From: Hymenopellis radicata
Taxonomy: Eukaryota; Basidiomycota; Agaricomycetes; Agaricales; Physalacriaceae
Reading direction: 5' to 3'
Assembly (NCBI GenBank): GCA_015501595.1
Contig: JADNRX010000054.1
Coordinates: forward strand, 1 to 64,000
Length of the DNA stretch: 64,000 nt
The notes under the pieces were generated by a model, which searched no databases, was not told where the DNA came from, and worked only from the letters and a program-made list of their open reading frames with translations. Shown here in pieces: positions 22,538 through 32,901 of the stretch. The position numbers and the translations under genes were made by a program. How positions within the stretch are numbered: position 1 is the stretch's first letter; the number at the start of each line of letters is the position of its first letter.

Positions 22538-22823
22538 GAGGTAATCGCCGCGTTTCAATAGTTTAAGGTCGATGAGGAGCAGCAGGAAGTCATGCTCGAC
22601 ATATGGATCTCCAAAAGCACTGCCTGCAGCTGGGCTACGGCAAAATGAGCGGTGAAGTGACGGCGCGTACAAATTGCTCGACCCTAAGGTTGTAAGCTGA
22701 TTCATATACCGTATACAGGTAAGGTACATGTCGTGCATATCGGCATTCGCGTTTAGATGATGGTGGTCGGTAACCAAGTCGTGACAGTGATCGGCGGTGC
22801 GTGGCACTTTGGGCTTTCCGCGG
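22538..22823 (-). pseudogene. ARV1 5' fragment
   Basis: On the minus strand this matches the beginning of the intact ARV1 gene at 61.9 kb, including part of its 5' flank (CGCGGAAAGC), the ATGCCGATATGCACGACATG start, intron-like sequence and the segment for DPYVEHD-LLLLIDL-LLKRG. A deletion in CACGACATGCACGCGACATG leaves only one of the two Cys codons of the first CxxC, and homology stops just after the KRG codons. It cannot make an ARV1 protein. Confidence 0.85.
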
Positions 22824-23050
22824 TTCCGCGCCGTCCCGTCCACGCTGCGGCTCACGTCCATCTAGGCACCATGAAGCCGTATCTCGGGTTCAAGTGCTTC
22901 TCTCAGTTTCATTTCGCCTAACGGGCGTATCTACTTACTTCAATTGCCCTTCCAGCCAGTGCGCGTAACATAAGTTCCGTTCAACTGCAATACTGTAACA
23001 AGATACGTTCTTTTTCTCTAGGTACTTCTCGTTTTACCTTTCCTTAAACA

Positions 23051-25077
23051 TCAAAACAATTGGCCATGGAAGTTTCCCAAACGGCGTGGATGCTGGCCAT
23101 CGTTATACTGCATTATCAACCTGAGGTCGGCCGCTCGTTCCCTTGTCGTGAAAACCCTAGGAACCATGTTCGGAAACAACTGCACGATTGCCGCCTGTAA
23201 TACCTGCCTCCGCAACTCATGACTTCCTAACGAGACGGGATGATAATCTCGCAATAGGAAGTTATTGCCCCTCGGATCTTCAAGGTCACGAAAGCGACCC
23301 CCATGGACACGGTAGTCCTTGGAAGACCAGGATACTGAGATATAGACCGTCTCGATGTCCCGTCGGGCGGCCATGAGCGACTCAATGTTCGACCATAGGC
23401 AATACGCGGCAGGTATAGGCGGAAGCATCACGTTTCTACCCCAGGCGAGAGACTGATAGATGTATAGTGTGGGTTGAATCTCTTTTAGACCGCTGTTTTT
23501 GTGCCACGCCAAAGTCGCGTAGTACAGCCGTAATAGATATTCGTTCCAGACTCCTTCTATGATATAACAGTCAAAGTGGAATGATTGGAGGCCTGCTAGG
23601 CAAATTGGTGTGTCGTGAAGCCTGTTATGAGGGTCCTCAACTGTTAAACACATTAGTAACAACTTTTATGAAGACCAACACTAACATACTTGCAACGTAA
23701 TCCGAGACTTTGAAGTATAAACGCTCGACGTGCTGGCGGAGAAGGAAATTATTGACTGTGGTGAGAATATCAGGTGTGATGTGGCCCATATCAAGTAGGA
23801 GTTCGAGCGTAGACAAAGTAGAAGTCGGGAGGTCGAGCAGTTCGTTGAGCACATTCACATTGCTCTGTGAATGAATGCCAACAAACAGCTTGCGAATCTG
23901 TAGTGCAAGTTTGGGCGTCATCCGAGCTCTAGCCAGAGGAACCGAGCCATTCGCCTCAGAGAAGGAAATTCGGTGGAGTCTGAGCGTCTCTAGGTGCTCC
24001 TTTGCAAAGATAGACACGAGCCAAGCGAGTTGTTGAGAACTGAAAGTGCAACAAAAGATCTCAAGATCGTCAAGCCGGAATTGACCGTCCTGGAGGCTTT
24101 CCCAGAATGTCGGCTGCGAGGACTTGGGTGTAAAGTCCAAGGGGGTTCCAAAATTATAATTTTGTACACTGGGCTGTTTAATTTTTTTCAGCCCTCAAGC
24201 TTGACCCTACCTACCTCTATGATGTCATATGTATCATGTGATGTGTTATTTACCATATTGGTACTGACCCCTGACTCCACTTCCTTTCTCACGCCGTCAT
24301 CTGCCGCACTTTCCACTTCTTGTTCCACAGCTGTCGTATGTCCAACACAGTGGAACAAAGTCCATGCCTATACAGGTCATATAGAACTTCCTTCTAGTCA
24401 GTAAGACCATTATTTAACGCGTAGATGACACTTACCCAACCCATCTGAGCCGTCTCACATCCAGCTGTCATTCACCATACTGCTACCAGGCTCGTTATAG
24501 TATAGAATGGCAGCTAATACTTTAATACACAATTTATAACCCAAGTATGACTCAAAATATCATGGTTTAAAAACTTTTTTTGGACCTCGATGCTGACCCT
24601 ACCTACCTGCCGGATGTATCGGACTTTAAGTCCGGAACCCCCTTGGTAAAGTCCAGATTTGCGAGAACAACAACGGTCAAGTTTCTGAATGACGCTATCA
24701 TAGATGCAATGCGGGCGTTCTTCACGATATCGTGTGTACGATGGTCAGGACTTGAATCATCTTCGAGGAGAAGGTTTCGGGGGGAATCCGCGAGGTTTTC
24801 GGTCCTCATTATCTGGTACATCAAATCTTCAACGGCAGCATCGACGTCGAGCCAAGGCCCTGCGAGAATATGACTGAGACCATTTGGGTCGTCGGATAGC
24901 CGATTCACAGCATCAAACGAACGCATCTGCCTGTGATTCGGACGTGAGAGTACTTCCACGTAGGCACGATAACGCACGGAGCCTGCAATATCACCTAAAA
25001 GCATATAGCCTGGGTCCTACAAGCCGTTAGTAGTGATTTCACAACGCCGCATTGGTGGCAAGTGTTACCTCTGTCAT
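23051..25077 (-). pseudogene. LRR/F-box-like gene disrupted by a hAT-type MITE
   Basis: The start is MTE at 25077 followed by an intron and then the exon DPGYMLLGDIAGSVRY. That exon reads to LTVVVLANLDFT, where the MITE (24138-24645) interrupts it. Beyond the element the same frame resumes as PKSSQPTFWESLQDG and continues through leucine-rich segments (RLDDLEIFCC, HLETLRLHRISF, TLSTLELLLDMG, HVERLYFKVSDYVA). A short intron near 23.65-23.69 kb is followed by LCLAGLQSF-like sequence, IPAAYCLWSNIESLMAARRDIETVYISVSW and the C-terminus GQLF at 23051. Repeated leucine strands resemble the recognition half of Agaricomycete F-box-like proteins, but I see no clear F-box. A decayed relative lies at 59.9 kb. 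Confidence 0.75.
24138..24645. mobile_element. 508-bp non-autonomous hAT-type element (MITE)
   Basis: Perfect 12-base terminal inverted repeats, CAAGGGGGTTCC at 24138-24149 and GGAACCCCCTTG at 24634-24645, are flanked by an 8-base target duplication GTAAAGTC (24130-24137 and 24646-24653). An 8-base duplication and a CA-initial TIR are hAT hallmarks. Inside the left end is the 14-base palindrome AAAATTATAATTTT, and inside the right end CGGACTT-T-AAGTCCG, suggesting subterminal hairpins. The word TGACCCTACCTACCT appears twice in direct orientation (near 24200 and 24593). There is no transposase frame. Confidence 0.9.
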
Positions 25078-25856
25078 TATGATTGCTCGATGTGTTTTAT
25101 GAAGCTGGGGGTAAGAAGGGATGTCACTTGAGGGTGGAGAACACAGCTATTTAAATGAGAGGGGCTTCAAGGGCTGATGGGACCAAGAACAAAAGACGCC
25201 GCATGGACAACAAGAAGAGCGTGGAAAAGAGAGGCTGTTGTTAGGCCGACCTGGCTCTCCTGGTACCCAGAGTTAGAAACAAGGAGATCTAAATCATCGG
25301 CTGCCAATGAAAGATCCAGAAGCTAACAGTCCATATTTGGGACAAAGACAAGCGGCTCTGGTCCTGAAAAGAAAAGAAAAGTTTCAAAGTCAGTGAGCGT
25401 TTCAAGGCGACAGCGCTTCTCTCATTAAAGAGCGCTAGCGTTGATGCATCCAACAAGATTTAGGCAGATAGATAGTACCGGTGGATGAACTTCTGTCACC
25501 TCCGTATCCTGGAGAGGGGATCAAAGGACGGAGACTCAGAGTTACCCATCGCATGAAGAGCCCATCGGAGTTTGATTGCGGCCCTAGACTAATAGTACGT
25601 TAATCGGGTATCTATGTAAGTTAGAAGCTCGTCTACTCGCCAGGCAACACAACACACAGACTCGTGTGCTCTTCCACGGTGGTTACTAGACTGAATGGGG
25701 GAAAACATGCATGAGGTTGGAAAGAGCGGCGCGGCGGCGGCCCTCCTGAGCCAAAGTCGGTCTTCTACTTGAACCGACAATCACATCAATGGACCAAGTA
25801 GAGCATCATCGAGGCCCCCTGGATCGCCCATGTCCTCCAGATTTAAATCTGAGGTG
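25078..25856. other. Intergenic, no gene recognised
   Basis: Upstream flank of the LRR/F-box-like gene. Only short frames are present, with no motifs. Confidence 0.35.
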
Positions 25857-26512
25857 TTAGCGACACACTTGGGTACGAGTCACGACGTACACCACCATGC
25901 AATCATCGGCTAGCAGAACGTTCCCCGCCTGCAGAACCTCGGCGGTGATAGCTTCTCTGGAGGTGGTGACAGCACCCAGAACAACTCCGTGTCCATCGTG
26001 TTCGAGTTCGACACAAGAGTATGATTTGAAGTTATATCCCATAGCATTCTAGTGCGAATCGTTAACATGATCCACATCAGGTTTATGACGCCCGCCAGCG
26101 CGGCGAATGTGCTCAAGCCCTGAGCGACTACAGGAGCTAGGATCAAATCGAGGATAGCATACCAATTTGATACATCGATAGTGCATATACGCACAATCCA
26201 CCAAGTTTCAGAACATTCAATGGCTTCGGTGGCGTTTAGATATGTATGAAAGCGTACCTGCCGATAATACAGTAGCGTCAGCAAGAGAAGCAGGTATGAA
26301 GCTGCGCCTTGTATATCGATCCCTGCAGAATGAGAAGCGTGTATCAACGGGCGTGGCATACAGCGGACGTTTTTCTGGGACCAGAAATCAGACGCATCGA
26401 GGGGCCGAAACAGACGTCCTCGACGTCTTGGGCGACGCTCTGCTGGAGCAATGGTTATGGTTGAATGCGGGCTTGCCGGAATGCCGGCTCACAACTCTCG
26501 GTGAATTGATCC
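25857..26512 (-). pseudogene. Possible fragment of a polytopic membrane protein
   Basis: Hydrophobic stretches appear in order on the minus strand (SYLLLLLTLLYY, ILDLILAPVVAQGLSTFAALAGVINLMWIMLTI) and, in another frame, EVLQAGNVLLADDCMVVYVV. The last resembles the LADxxxVYRCYVVW helix common in a family of fungal seven-helix proteins. The pieces lie in different frames and the conserved Arg-Cys after the helix is missing, so if related it is a relic. Splicing that would join them was not found. Confidence 0.28.
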
Positions 26513-26646
26513 CCTGATGATCTAGCGGTCGGCTTTCATGAGCTGCCGACGGTCCAGTCTGATATTCCTAATCGTCAAAGGATTGATGAGCTGCGCTCGT
26601 GCAACGCGGTGAAGTTATCAATGATCATTAGATTCGCCATACACAT

Positions 26647-27212
26647 TTACGCGGCGCCAGCAAGCGCCTCTTTCTTCTTCATCTCCTCTGCCCGAAACGC
26701 CGCCACGAACGCGGTGTGCATGAACTCTTGATACTTGGTCATCTTCGGATTCTCGCCAGGCGTAAAATGGATAATGAAGATGTACTCGTTGTGCCATGGA
26801 GTCCCGAGTTTCGACACGCTGTCAGATTTAGCCTGTGATGGCACCTTACTCAGTGCAGCCATCCGGGGTAGAATAGCATACGTACATGGACAGTAATAGC
26901 GTCATCCCCGGACTCGAGGACACTGAAGACGGTAATCTATGAGACCGTCAGATTACGGGTGGCTACATCGCAATAATCACAACGCACCTCCAAGGTCTCG
27001 AAGGTTGCGAGTACAGTGGTTTTCATGAACTCTTCGTACTGCCCCTTGTTCAGCGCTGGGCGACCCAACGCCAGTGGGAGCAGTTGCATCTCGAACGTCT
27101 GATCATCGCAATAGGACAAGGCTGTCGGTAGATCCAAAGCCGATAAGGCATTCACGTAGGCCGCGAAAGCCTTGACCTTCGGAGATGCATCTGCGGGAGG
27201 ATGGTAGGGCAT
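26647..27212 (-). CDS. SnoaL/NTF2-like small protein
   Basis: Three exons. Exon 1 (27212-26988, 75 codons) begins MPYHPPADASPKVKAF and carries ALDLPTALSYCDDQTFE and KGQYEEFMKT. A middle exon reads ITVFSVLESGDDAITVH. The last exon carries WHNEYIFIIHF and ENPKMTKYQEFMHTAFVAAF with the stop at 26647. A helix, then strands with a conserved W-H-N-E-Y, then a K-x-x-E-F helix, is the arrangement of cone-fold SnoaL/NTF2-like proteins, which are often small cytosolic enzymes or binding proteins. The substrate is unknown. A paralogue is at 44.56-45.10 kb. The frame is intact. Confidence 0.78.
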
Positions 27213-29765
27213 GGTGTCGTGGTTGTTGGAAGGAAGAAGCAGAACGCCTTGACCGCAGACGCAAATGGCCGCGGTAGAGGTAACGTGTCTGTTCTTCGGC
27301 GCCCGCGTTCGGATAAACTGGAAGGGGCCGAACCGGACCTAGGATGCATACACCGCTGCAGCGGTTTTCCTAATAAAATGTCGTGCCAAAGCAGGGTCTG
27401 TCGGTGGTGCTAACACCTCTCGTCAGTAACAATCCTATTAAGGTAGCCCGCGCATGGGAATGCGGATGCCGTAAATCCCGCCACGGCCATCTCGATTCTC
27501 GATTACGAATTGGGAGGTAGCGAACAGCGAGGAACAAGGATCTAGAAGTAGAAGTAAAAGACGCGGCTTAGTTTCCTCGAAACACGTACAAAGCAGTAAA
27601 GATACAGACTGACCACCAACGCCGAGAGCAGCACCTGCCGAAACAGCAACCCTCCTGATCAAGTCCGGTATGATTCAAGAGCATCATGGAATACCGCGAA
27701 GCCATGAAGAGATAGATGGGACGGGAGAGCTGGACAGTGCCATAACGCCGAAACTGATGAGAGAACCGGTTTTCCTACCACAAGCGTTAGCGCTGTCAAC
27801 TTAGGAAGCCTGGAATTTCCACATCAGGACGGTATCGAAACCAGGCGGGACGTCCAGCACACTGTAAGAGACAATCGTTCATCAGATTTCGAGGCAGCAG
27901 TCTATCGGTGAGACGCCTACCAAAGGAAAACTCCAAATGTGTCGTAAATTCAAGACTGCGTATTTGTGCGCATGTTGACAGCTTTGGAGTCATCCATATG
28001 GCGAGCATAACCACTCCATCGAATCAAAAGCCTATTCATTTCAAGACGCGTTATGTGGCTAAGCAGCGGTTGGTGACAGCATGCATGGATGCTGCGCAAG
28101 AGGTACAGCCAAGTCGGGATCGACCTCTGACCGCCTTTGTTTCACCATCCTGCGAGGGTCAGGAGTTCGGTTTTACAGCCGATTTCGAACACCACACGTC
28201 TCAGAACAAAAAACAGAGAAAGCTGTCATGCCCTGTGCAAGGGTCAATACACGAGCCCAGGCTGACGCGGCGGAGAGTTGTACGGTGTCGAGACAGAACT
28301 GTCGATAGTACGGGAATACTCCAGGGAGCTGAATGGCCGACTCGTGGCCCGTGCTGGGCCACCGCCAGAATGAGGAGCGGGAGAGCGATTCGTGTATTGT
28401 TGCCGGAGTGATGGTAAGAGACAAGGGGTGGATGTGATCGACGCCGCCGCTGTGACCCTTACCATCACCATTCCGAGCTCAACCGGACGATCCTTGGCCA
28501 GCACAGATGAACTTGCCATTCTCTGCAAGTGTCCGCGCTAACATAAGCATGGTTTCTATCTAGGCGCTTGTCTATTCAAAAACGTAGACGCAGGGAAACT
28601 GCCGAAAGATAGCTCTCAAAATTGTTTCAGTGTTAGGACGTTCTTTTCTGGTCTACGTTACAATACAGCGAAGGTAGCTGCTGGTCAACGGAACTTCTTT
28701 CTCCGAGTAAGCGCCCATATACACGTCTGTGTTTACTCTCTGAGAAGCTTCTCGTTCTGACAGCCTCATCATTCTATTTGACCCATGCGACTAACCATTC
28801 CATTGCTTGTTGCGGAGGATGCCGAGCACTTGTACTCTGTTGATTCACCTTTGACACTTTCCCATTTGTCGACTGAGCCATATATTCCAGTTCATATGCT
28901 ATAGGAACGCACAGCAGAGTTGCACTGGGACCCGTTCATCAACCAGCGATGAATACTGTCGTTTCGTAGCACGTGTGACAGTGGTCAACCATGGAGGTCT
29001 TCTATCTTTGGTCTCTGATCTGGAAACTCTGCAAGTTTCCTTCGACCTCGTCATTCTGGCGACGTCTTGCATGAGGCGTAGGTCTGCACCGAGGACAGTA
29101 ATGCCCTGAAAGTGGAATAACTTTACATTCAGAGATATACTGCGTCAGGTCTGTTCGAATTCAGGGTTTTACGTGCTTTCGTTGAGATGCCATCGCAGGT
29201 CGATAAACGTTGGATCTGTCTACTTGATCCACGCTGTCATAACTGCATAATAGAAGATCAGCACGTTATGGTTCTTGATTGCATCCTGCACGAAGCAGTG
29301 TAAAAGTGATGACGCTTTGATGATGATCGCCTCACGCTTTTGTCGCGTAATGGCATCGATAGCAATATTGCACTGCTTTACATCTGGACAAAGCGCGTAT
29401 AAATGTCCTCCACGACGGCGACCATTTACCTCCGATAAGCGCTCCCGCCAGTTTACGCGAGCCTGCGTACAAACCCACATGGACGGGGAGTGTGGCGATC
29501 GTGGAGGGTGGAATCCCTCATCAAAGATATGTACATCACATGTCATTGACAGCCAGTTGCCGTCACGTTAAGTCATGCCTTGTTTCGGCGAACGGCACAA
29601 GAAGAGTTTACCCTGATAATTAAAATCAGCATAGCCGCCGAGGTCCTAAGTAATTCATTCCACGTCCAGGAGCATCATCATCTATCGATCTCGGGAAGGC
29701 AACTGCCGTACCTCTCAGCTGGATGATGGCGTGGTAGCTCTCTTTAAACGCTTCAACATACCACG
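27213..29765. other. Intergenic, no gene recognised
   Basis: About 2.5 kb with overlapping short frames. A minus-strand frame near 28528-28173 (MASSSVLAKDRPVELGM, then TITPATIHESLSRSSFWRW after a possible intron) has some protein-like character, but I could not recognise it or show its splicing. Confidence 0.3.
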
Positions 29766-30605
29766 ATGAGCTCGGAGTCTCCGCCCTCAAGTACGGAGTG
29801 CCAATCGAATCCAGACAGCCCCAGCCCCCCAGCCATGAGTGGACTCGCACCCTCCTTCTACGAGCACGACTTCAGTGCCCAGCAGTACCATGAAATGCAG
29901 AGCACGGAGCATTACAACCAGTGGTCGACGTCTTATTCGCAACCGTCGACATGTTTGGCAGTTCCAGTCGATGGGATGGCAGGCTACTCGCAGCCTTATG
30001 TCCAGGACTACGTCGCCCAACCCCCTGTGGCCTACGAGAACGCCTATGCGGATCAGTTCTACCAGGGTCGTGAGGGGGATGTGCCTCTGGCACCGCCGCC
30101 TTCAGCGGAGATCACTGCTGTGCGGCCTATGGCTGGTGGCCGGGTACCTACTCGGCGACGTATGAGATCCCCGCCAAGCGGGGAAAGCGAGTCGAGAGCA
30201 ATGAGGACGCGCATACGACCGTCAGGCCCCGAACGAGCAGATTGTGAGTGGCGCCACGTTGTTTCGCGAGCTACATTGACGCGTCCCTTAGGCCTGGAGC
30301 CTGCAATCATTGTCGGCGATTGAAGATGCGCTGCGACTTTGGCGACAATCCTCATGCATGCAAGCGTTGTCTTCAGGGAGGCCAGAACTGCGTTATTGAG
30401 GAGCGGAAGAAGACGCGAACGCCAAAGTAAGCCTTGTTTTTGGACGCGTCGATAAGAGCGGCTGTTGATCTTTGATTCTAGCAAACGGGAACATCTCCTC
30501 GCACAGCTTCGCGAGAAGGATGCGATCATCGAAAGCCTATTGAAGCATATCTACCTTAAAAGCTATGAGGGACAAGGCGCCGTGTTACCCGTGACCCTTC
30601 AGTAA
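29766..30605 (+). CDS. Short Zn2Cys6 transcription factor
   Basis: A nuclear DNA-binding regulator. The cluster is canonical (C-x2-C-x6-C-x8-C-x2-C-x6-C, starting ACNHCRRLKMRC) and lies in the exon beginning about 30292. It is followed across an intron by a coiled-coil (LLAQLREKDAIIESLLKH) and the stop at 30603. About 120 residues of Ser/Pro/Tyr/Gln-rich disordered sequence come before the cluster. Joining to the cluster needs a frame change between about 30100 and 30240. A 62-base GT-AG intron (GTACCTACTC..GCAATGAG) would do it, leaving MAGGR then DAHTTVRP. A one-base error is the alternative, since AKRGKRVESN in the other frame also looks coding. It lacks the large C-terminal regulatory domain of most family members. 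It ends tail-to-tail with the methyltransferase. Confidence 0.8.
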
Positions 30606-30802
30606 CGACTTGCCAGCAAGTCGTTATATCGGTGACCTCGTGTCCTGTTATCGGCAGTCTTCAATTCAGGACGGAGAATTGCTCGACCCCTTCTTTATTG
30701 TATTGTACATTAGCCTTGGCGTCTTTTCCCTGTACATAGTTAGGTCAAGAACTACAATCGTCCGGCAAAAAGCCGACAAAAAGCTCGGTTCACACCGCTA
30801 TT

Positions 30803-31832
30803 TTAAGCCCAACCGCCTATCCAGAACCTGCATGCAGCCTTCCTTACTGCGAGAGCTTCTGCGTCAAAGGTGGGTACAGGAAGGCCGCCCAGCCACATCG
30901 CCTCACTTTCGTCATGGGAGATCACCTCCTCAAACAGGAACCCCGCCTCCCCCGCTACGCGTAAGAACTGGGCGCAGACGTGCGGCAGGGTGTATTTTCC
31001 CGCCTAATCATGGCATCAGGAATGTAAGAAACGGAGTAGGATGAAAACTATGACTCACAGCGACATACGCCACAGAGGTGGTTGATTTTGCCAGAAGCGC
31101 TTGGAGAGACGCTACCAGCGCGTCGTGCGAGCCGTCAAAGTGAAGTAGATCGGAGAGTATCACGATGTCGTAGCCCGTGTTTTCGGTGGGCATTCTGATG
31201 ATTAATGAGTTTGAGGATGAGCGAAACAAGGTATGGAGTATACAAAAGAGCTGTAGGATCGGTGCCCCAGTCGTATCCGGCGCAGACAACTTTGCAGCTA
31301 GGAGAAAACGCGTGCCGATTTCGAGTGATGTTCGCTTGGAGATTGCCCAGGATGCCAGAATCGGGATAGTCTGTGATCATCACGAGGGATGGCGGGTCGG
31401 AGAGGGTGCTCATCAGAAGCGAAGGAAGGGCGCAGCCTGCGCCTAGTTCAATAACTTTCAGACGGGATGAGAATACGTTATAATCATCGGTTCCAGGTGG
31501 CTACCTTTTCTCCCGTTCAATGGTATTAGATCTCGTTCTATCCGTTCGGCGAGAAAGATAGACGGGGAAAAGAGGTGATCCGCGAGGAGGATATTTGCCT
31601 GTCAAAGCCCAAGTCATCTTCATGATATAAGGGGTATGAATGATGGCGATACTTTTCCCTCCTAAAGACGCGTCAATTCATTCCTTTGTCACAGATGTGA
31701 TGCGATTTGAAGAAATTTTACCTTTGGTGCCGTTGTCAACTGCAGAGGTCCGTACAGAATGTCTGTGCTGACAACTTGTTTTTCGCCTAGGAAGGTGAGC
31801 GCGTCGTTCAGGATATCCTCCGGATCGGCCAT
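30803..31832 (-). CDS. Class I SAM methyltransferase (METTL21/nicotinamide N-methyltransferase-like)
   Basis: A probable cytosolic enzyme using S-adenosylmethionine. Exons join in phase as follows: MADPEDILNDALTFLG (ATG 31832); intron; ANILLADHLFSPSIFLAERIE; intron; VIELGAGCALPSLL, the SAM-binding motif I; then ITDYPD (motif II acidic residue) and GYDWGTD; intron; YDIVILSDLLHFDGSHDAL, the motif IV region; intron; GKYTLPHVCAQFL and the end FWIGGWA (stop 30803). The order and wording are those of the fungal Methyltransf_16 group (EFM7/Nnt1 relatives), which methylate proteins such as elongation factors, or nicotinamide. The substrate cannot be decided. The longer frame from 31907 is possible but less likely as the start. 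Confidence 0.87.
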
Positions 31833-32353
31833 GAAATTTTGATGATGGTGGTAAGCGATCAAAGATTCAAAGGGAGAGAGAGCATTGATCGGCTGTGATC
31901 GGCCCATCGTTTCAATACAGTTGCGATGATGAGAGCGCGGTCTGCGCGCGCCGTGCTTGAAAGGTAGGTAGTAGGTCAGCTCTTTGTTCTTACGGAAAAG
32001 ATGCCCGAACGCACTATGACAACTTGCAGATATGTCATGCCTCTGTAGAGGAAGAGAAGAGTGTGGCTCTTACAAGCGTAGATTGCCATCCACGCCGGAG
32101 AAACTTCCGGATTTCGCGTCCGTACTACTGGGGTGAGGAGGAGGAGGAGGAGATAGGTTGGCTTTATGACATGTACTATAGCGCCGACTCCGGGATTTCG
32201 TGAGAATGATTCATGTGGATAGATATATCGGGGAGTGTGAGGTTTCTGTGGGACATGATATATAACGTTCAAGCTCAGCAACTTGAACCAGAGTCGACTG
32301 CCACGTAATTCGACATTTTACCGGTTCAATCGCTGCCTACCAGGGAGGGCATA

Positions 32354-32607
32354 CTGTACCGTTTCGACCGGGTGTTCGTGCCATGTGACGCGTTATGCAA
32401 CGAACTCTCAGCATAACTGTTCGTTTTCAGGCACGCACAGCAGAATTACCATATTTGGACAGTCCCGCCGTAGGCGGGACGAAAAAATTGCCTTTTTAGG
32501 CCTCCTGTACCCCGAAAAATGATGTGTTACGCGTTATCCCTTATGTTTTTGTTCGGTTCGACCGGGTGCGTTACGCGTTAGCCGAACACCCGGTCGAAAC
32601 GGTACAG
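32354..32607. mobile_element. 254-bp TA-flanked MITE, copy 1
   Basis: Perfect 25-base terminal inverted repeats (CTGTACCGTTTCGACCGGGT.. at 32354-32378 and its reverse complement at 32583-32607), flanked on both sides by TA. A TA target duplication points to the Tc1/mariner superfamily. Inside, TTACGCGTTA-type words recur, and a stretch ACGAAAAAATTGCCTTTTT is shared with copy 2 at 39.4 kb. No transposase is encoded. It lies between the promoter of the methyltransferase and the transporter. Confidence 0.88.
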
Positions 32608-32901
32608 TAATTCATCTGGAAATACTTTGTAGAATGCGGCAGATGATCTATGGAGCAGATATCCTGTACTTATCATTGATTTATTCTGCCTTCTAGCCAC
32701 TGATAGTGGGCCGGGATTATGTAGCACTAAGGCCTTTTGAAGATACCGTTTTTCTACATAGATTACTCGGCGTGGGGTGTAATGTTGTCGTCTACCCCGT
32801 GCTGCCACCGTATGCCTCAGCTGCCTCGGGAAGATAGAAATAGATATCATACAAGCCAGCACGACGTGGCGCAATGTCCCATTGTTGATCGTCGCATTCG
32901 G

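Noticed and set aside
28173..28528. Possible two-exon minus-strand gene
   Set aside because: Some protein-like sequence is present, but no family, no clear junctions and no conserved motif were found.
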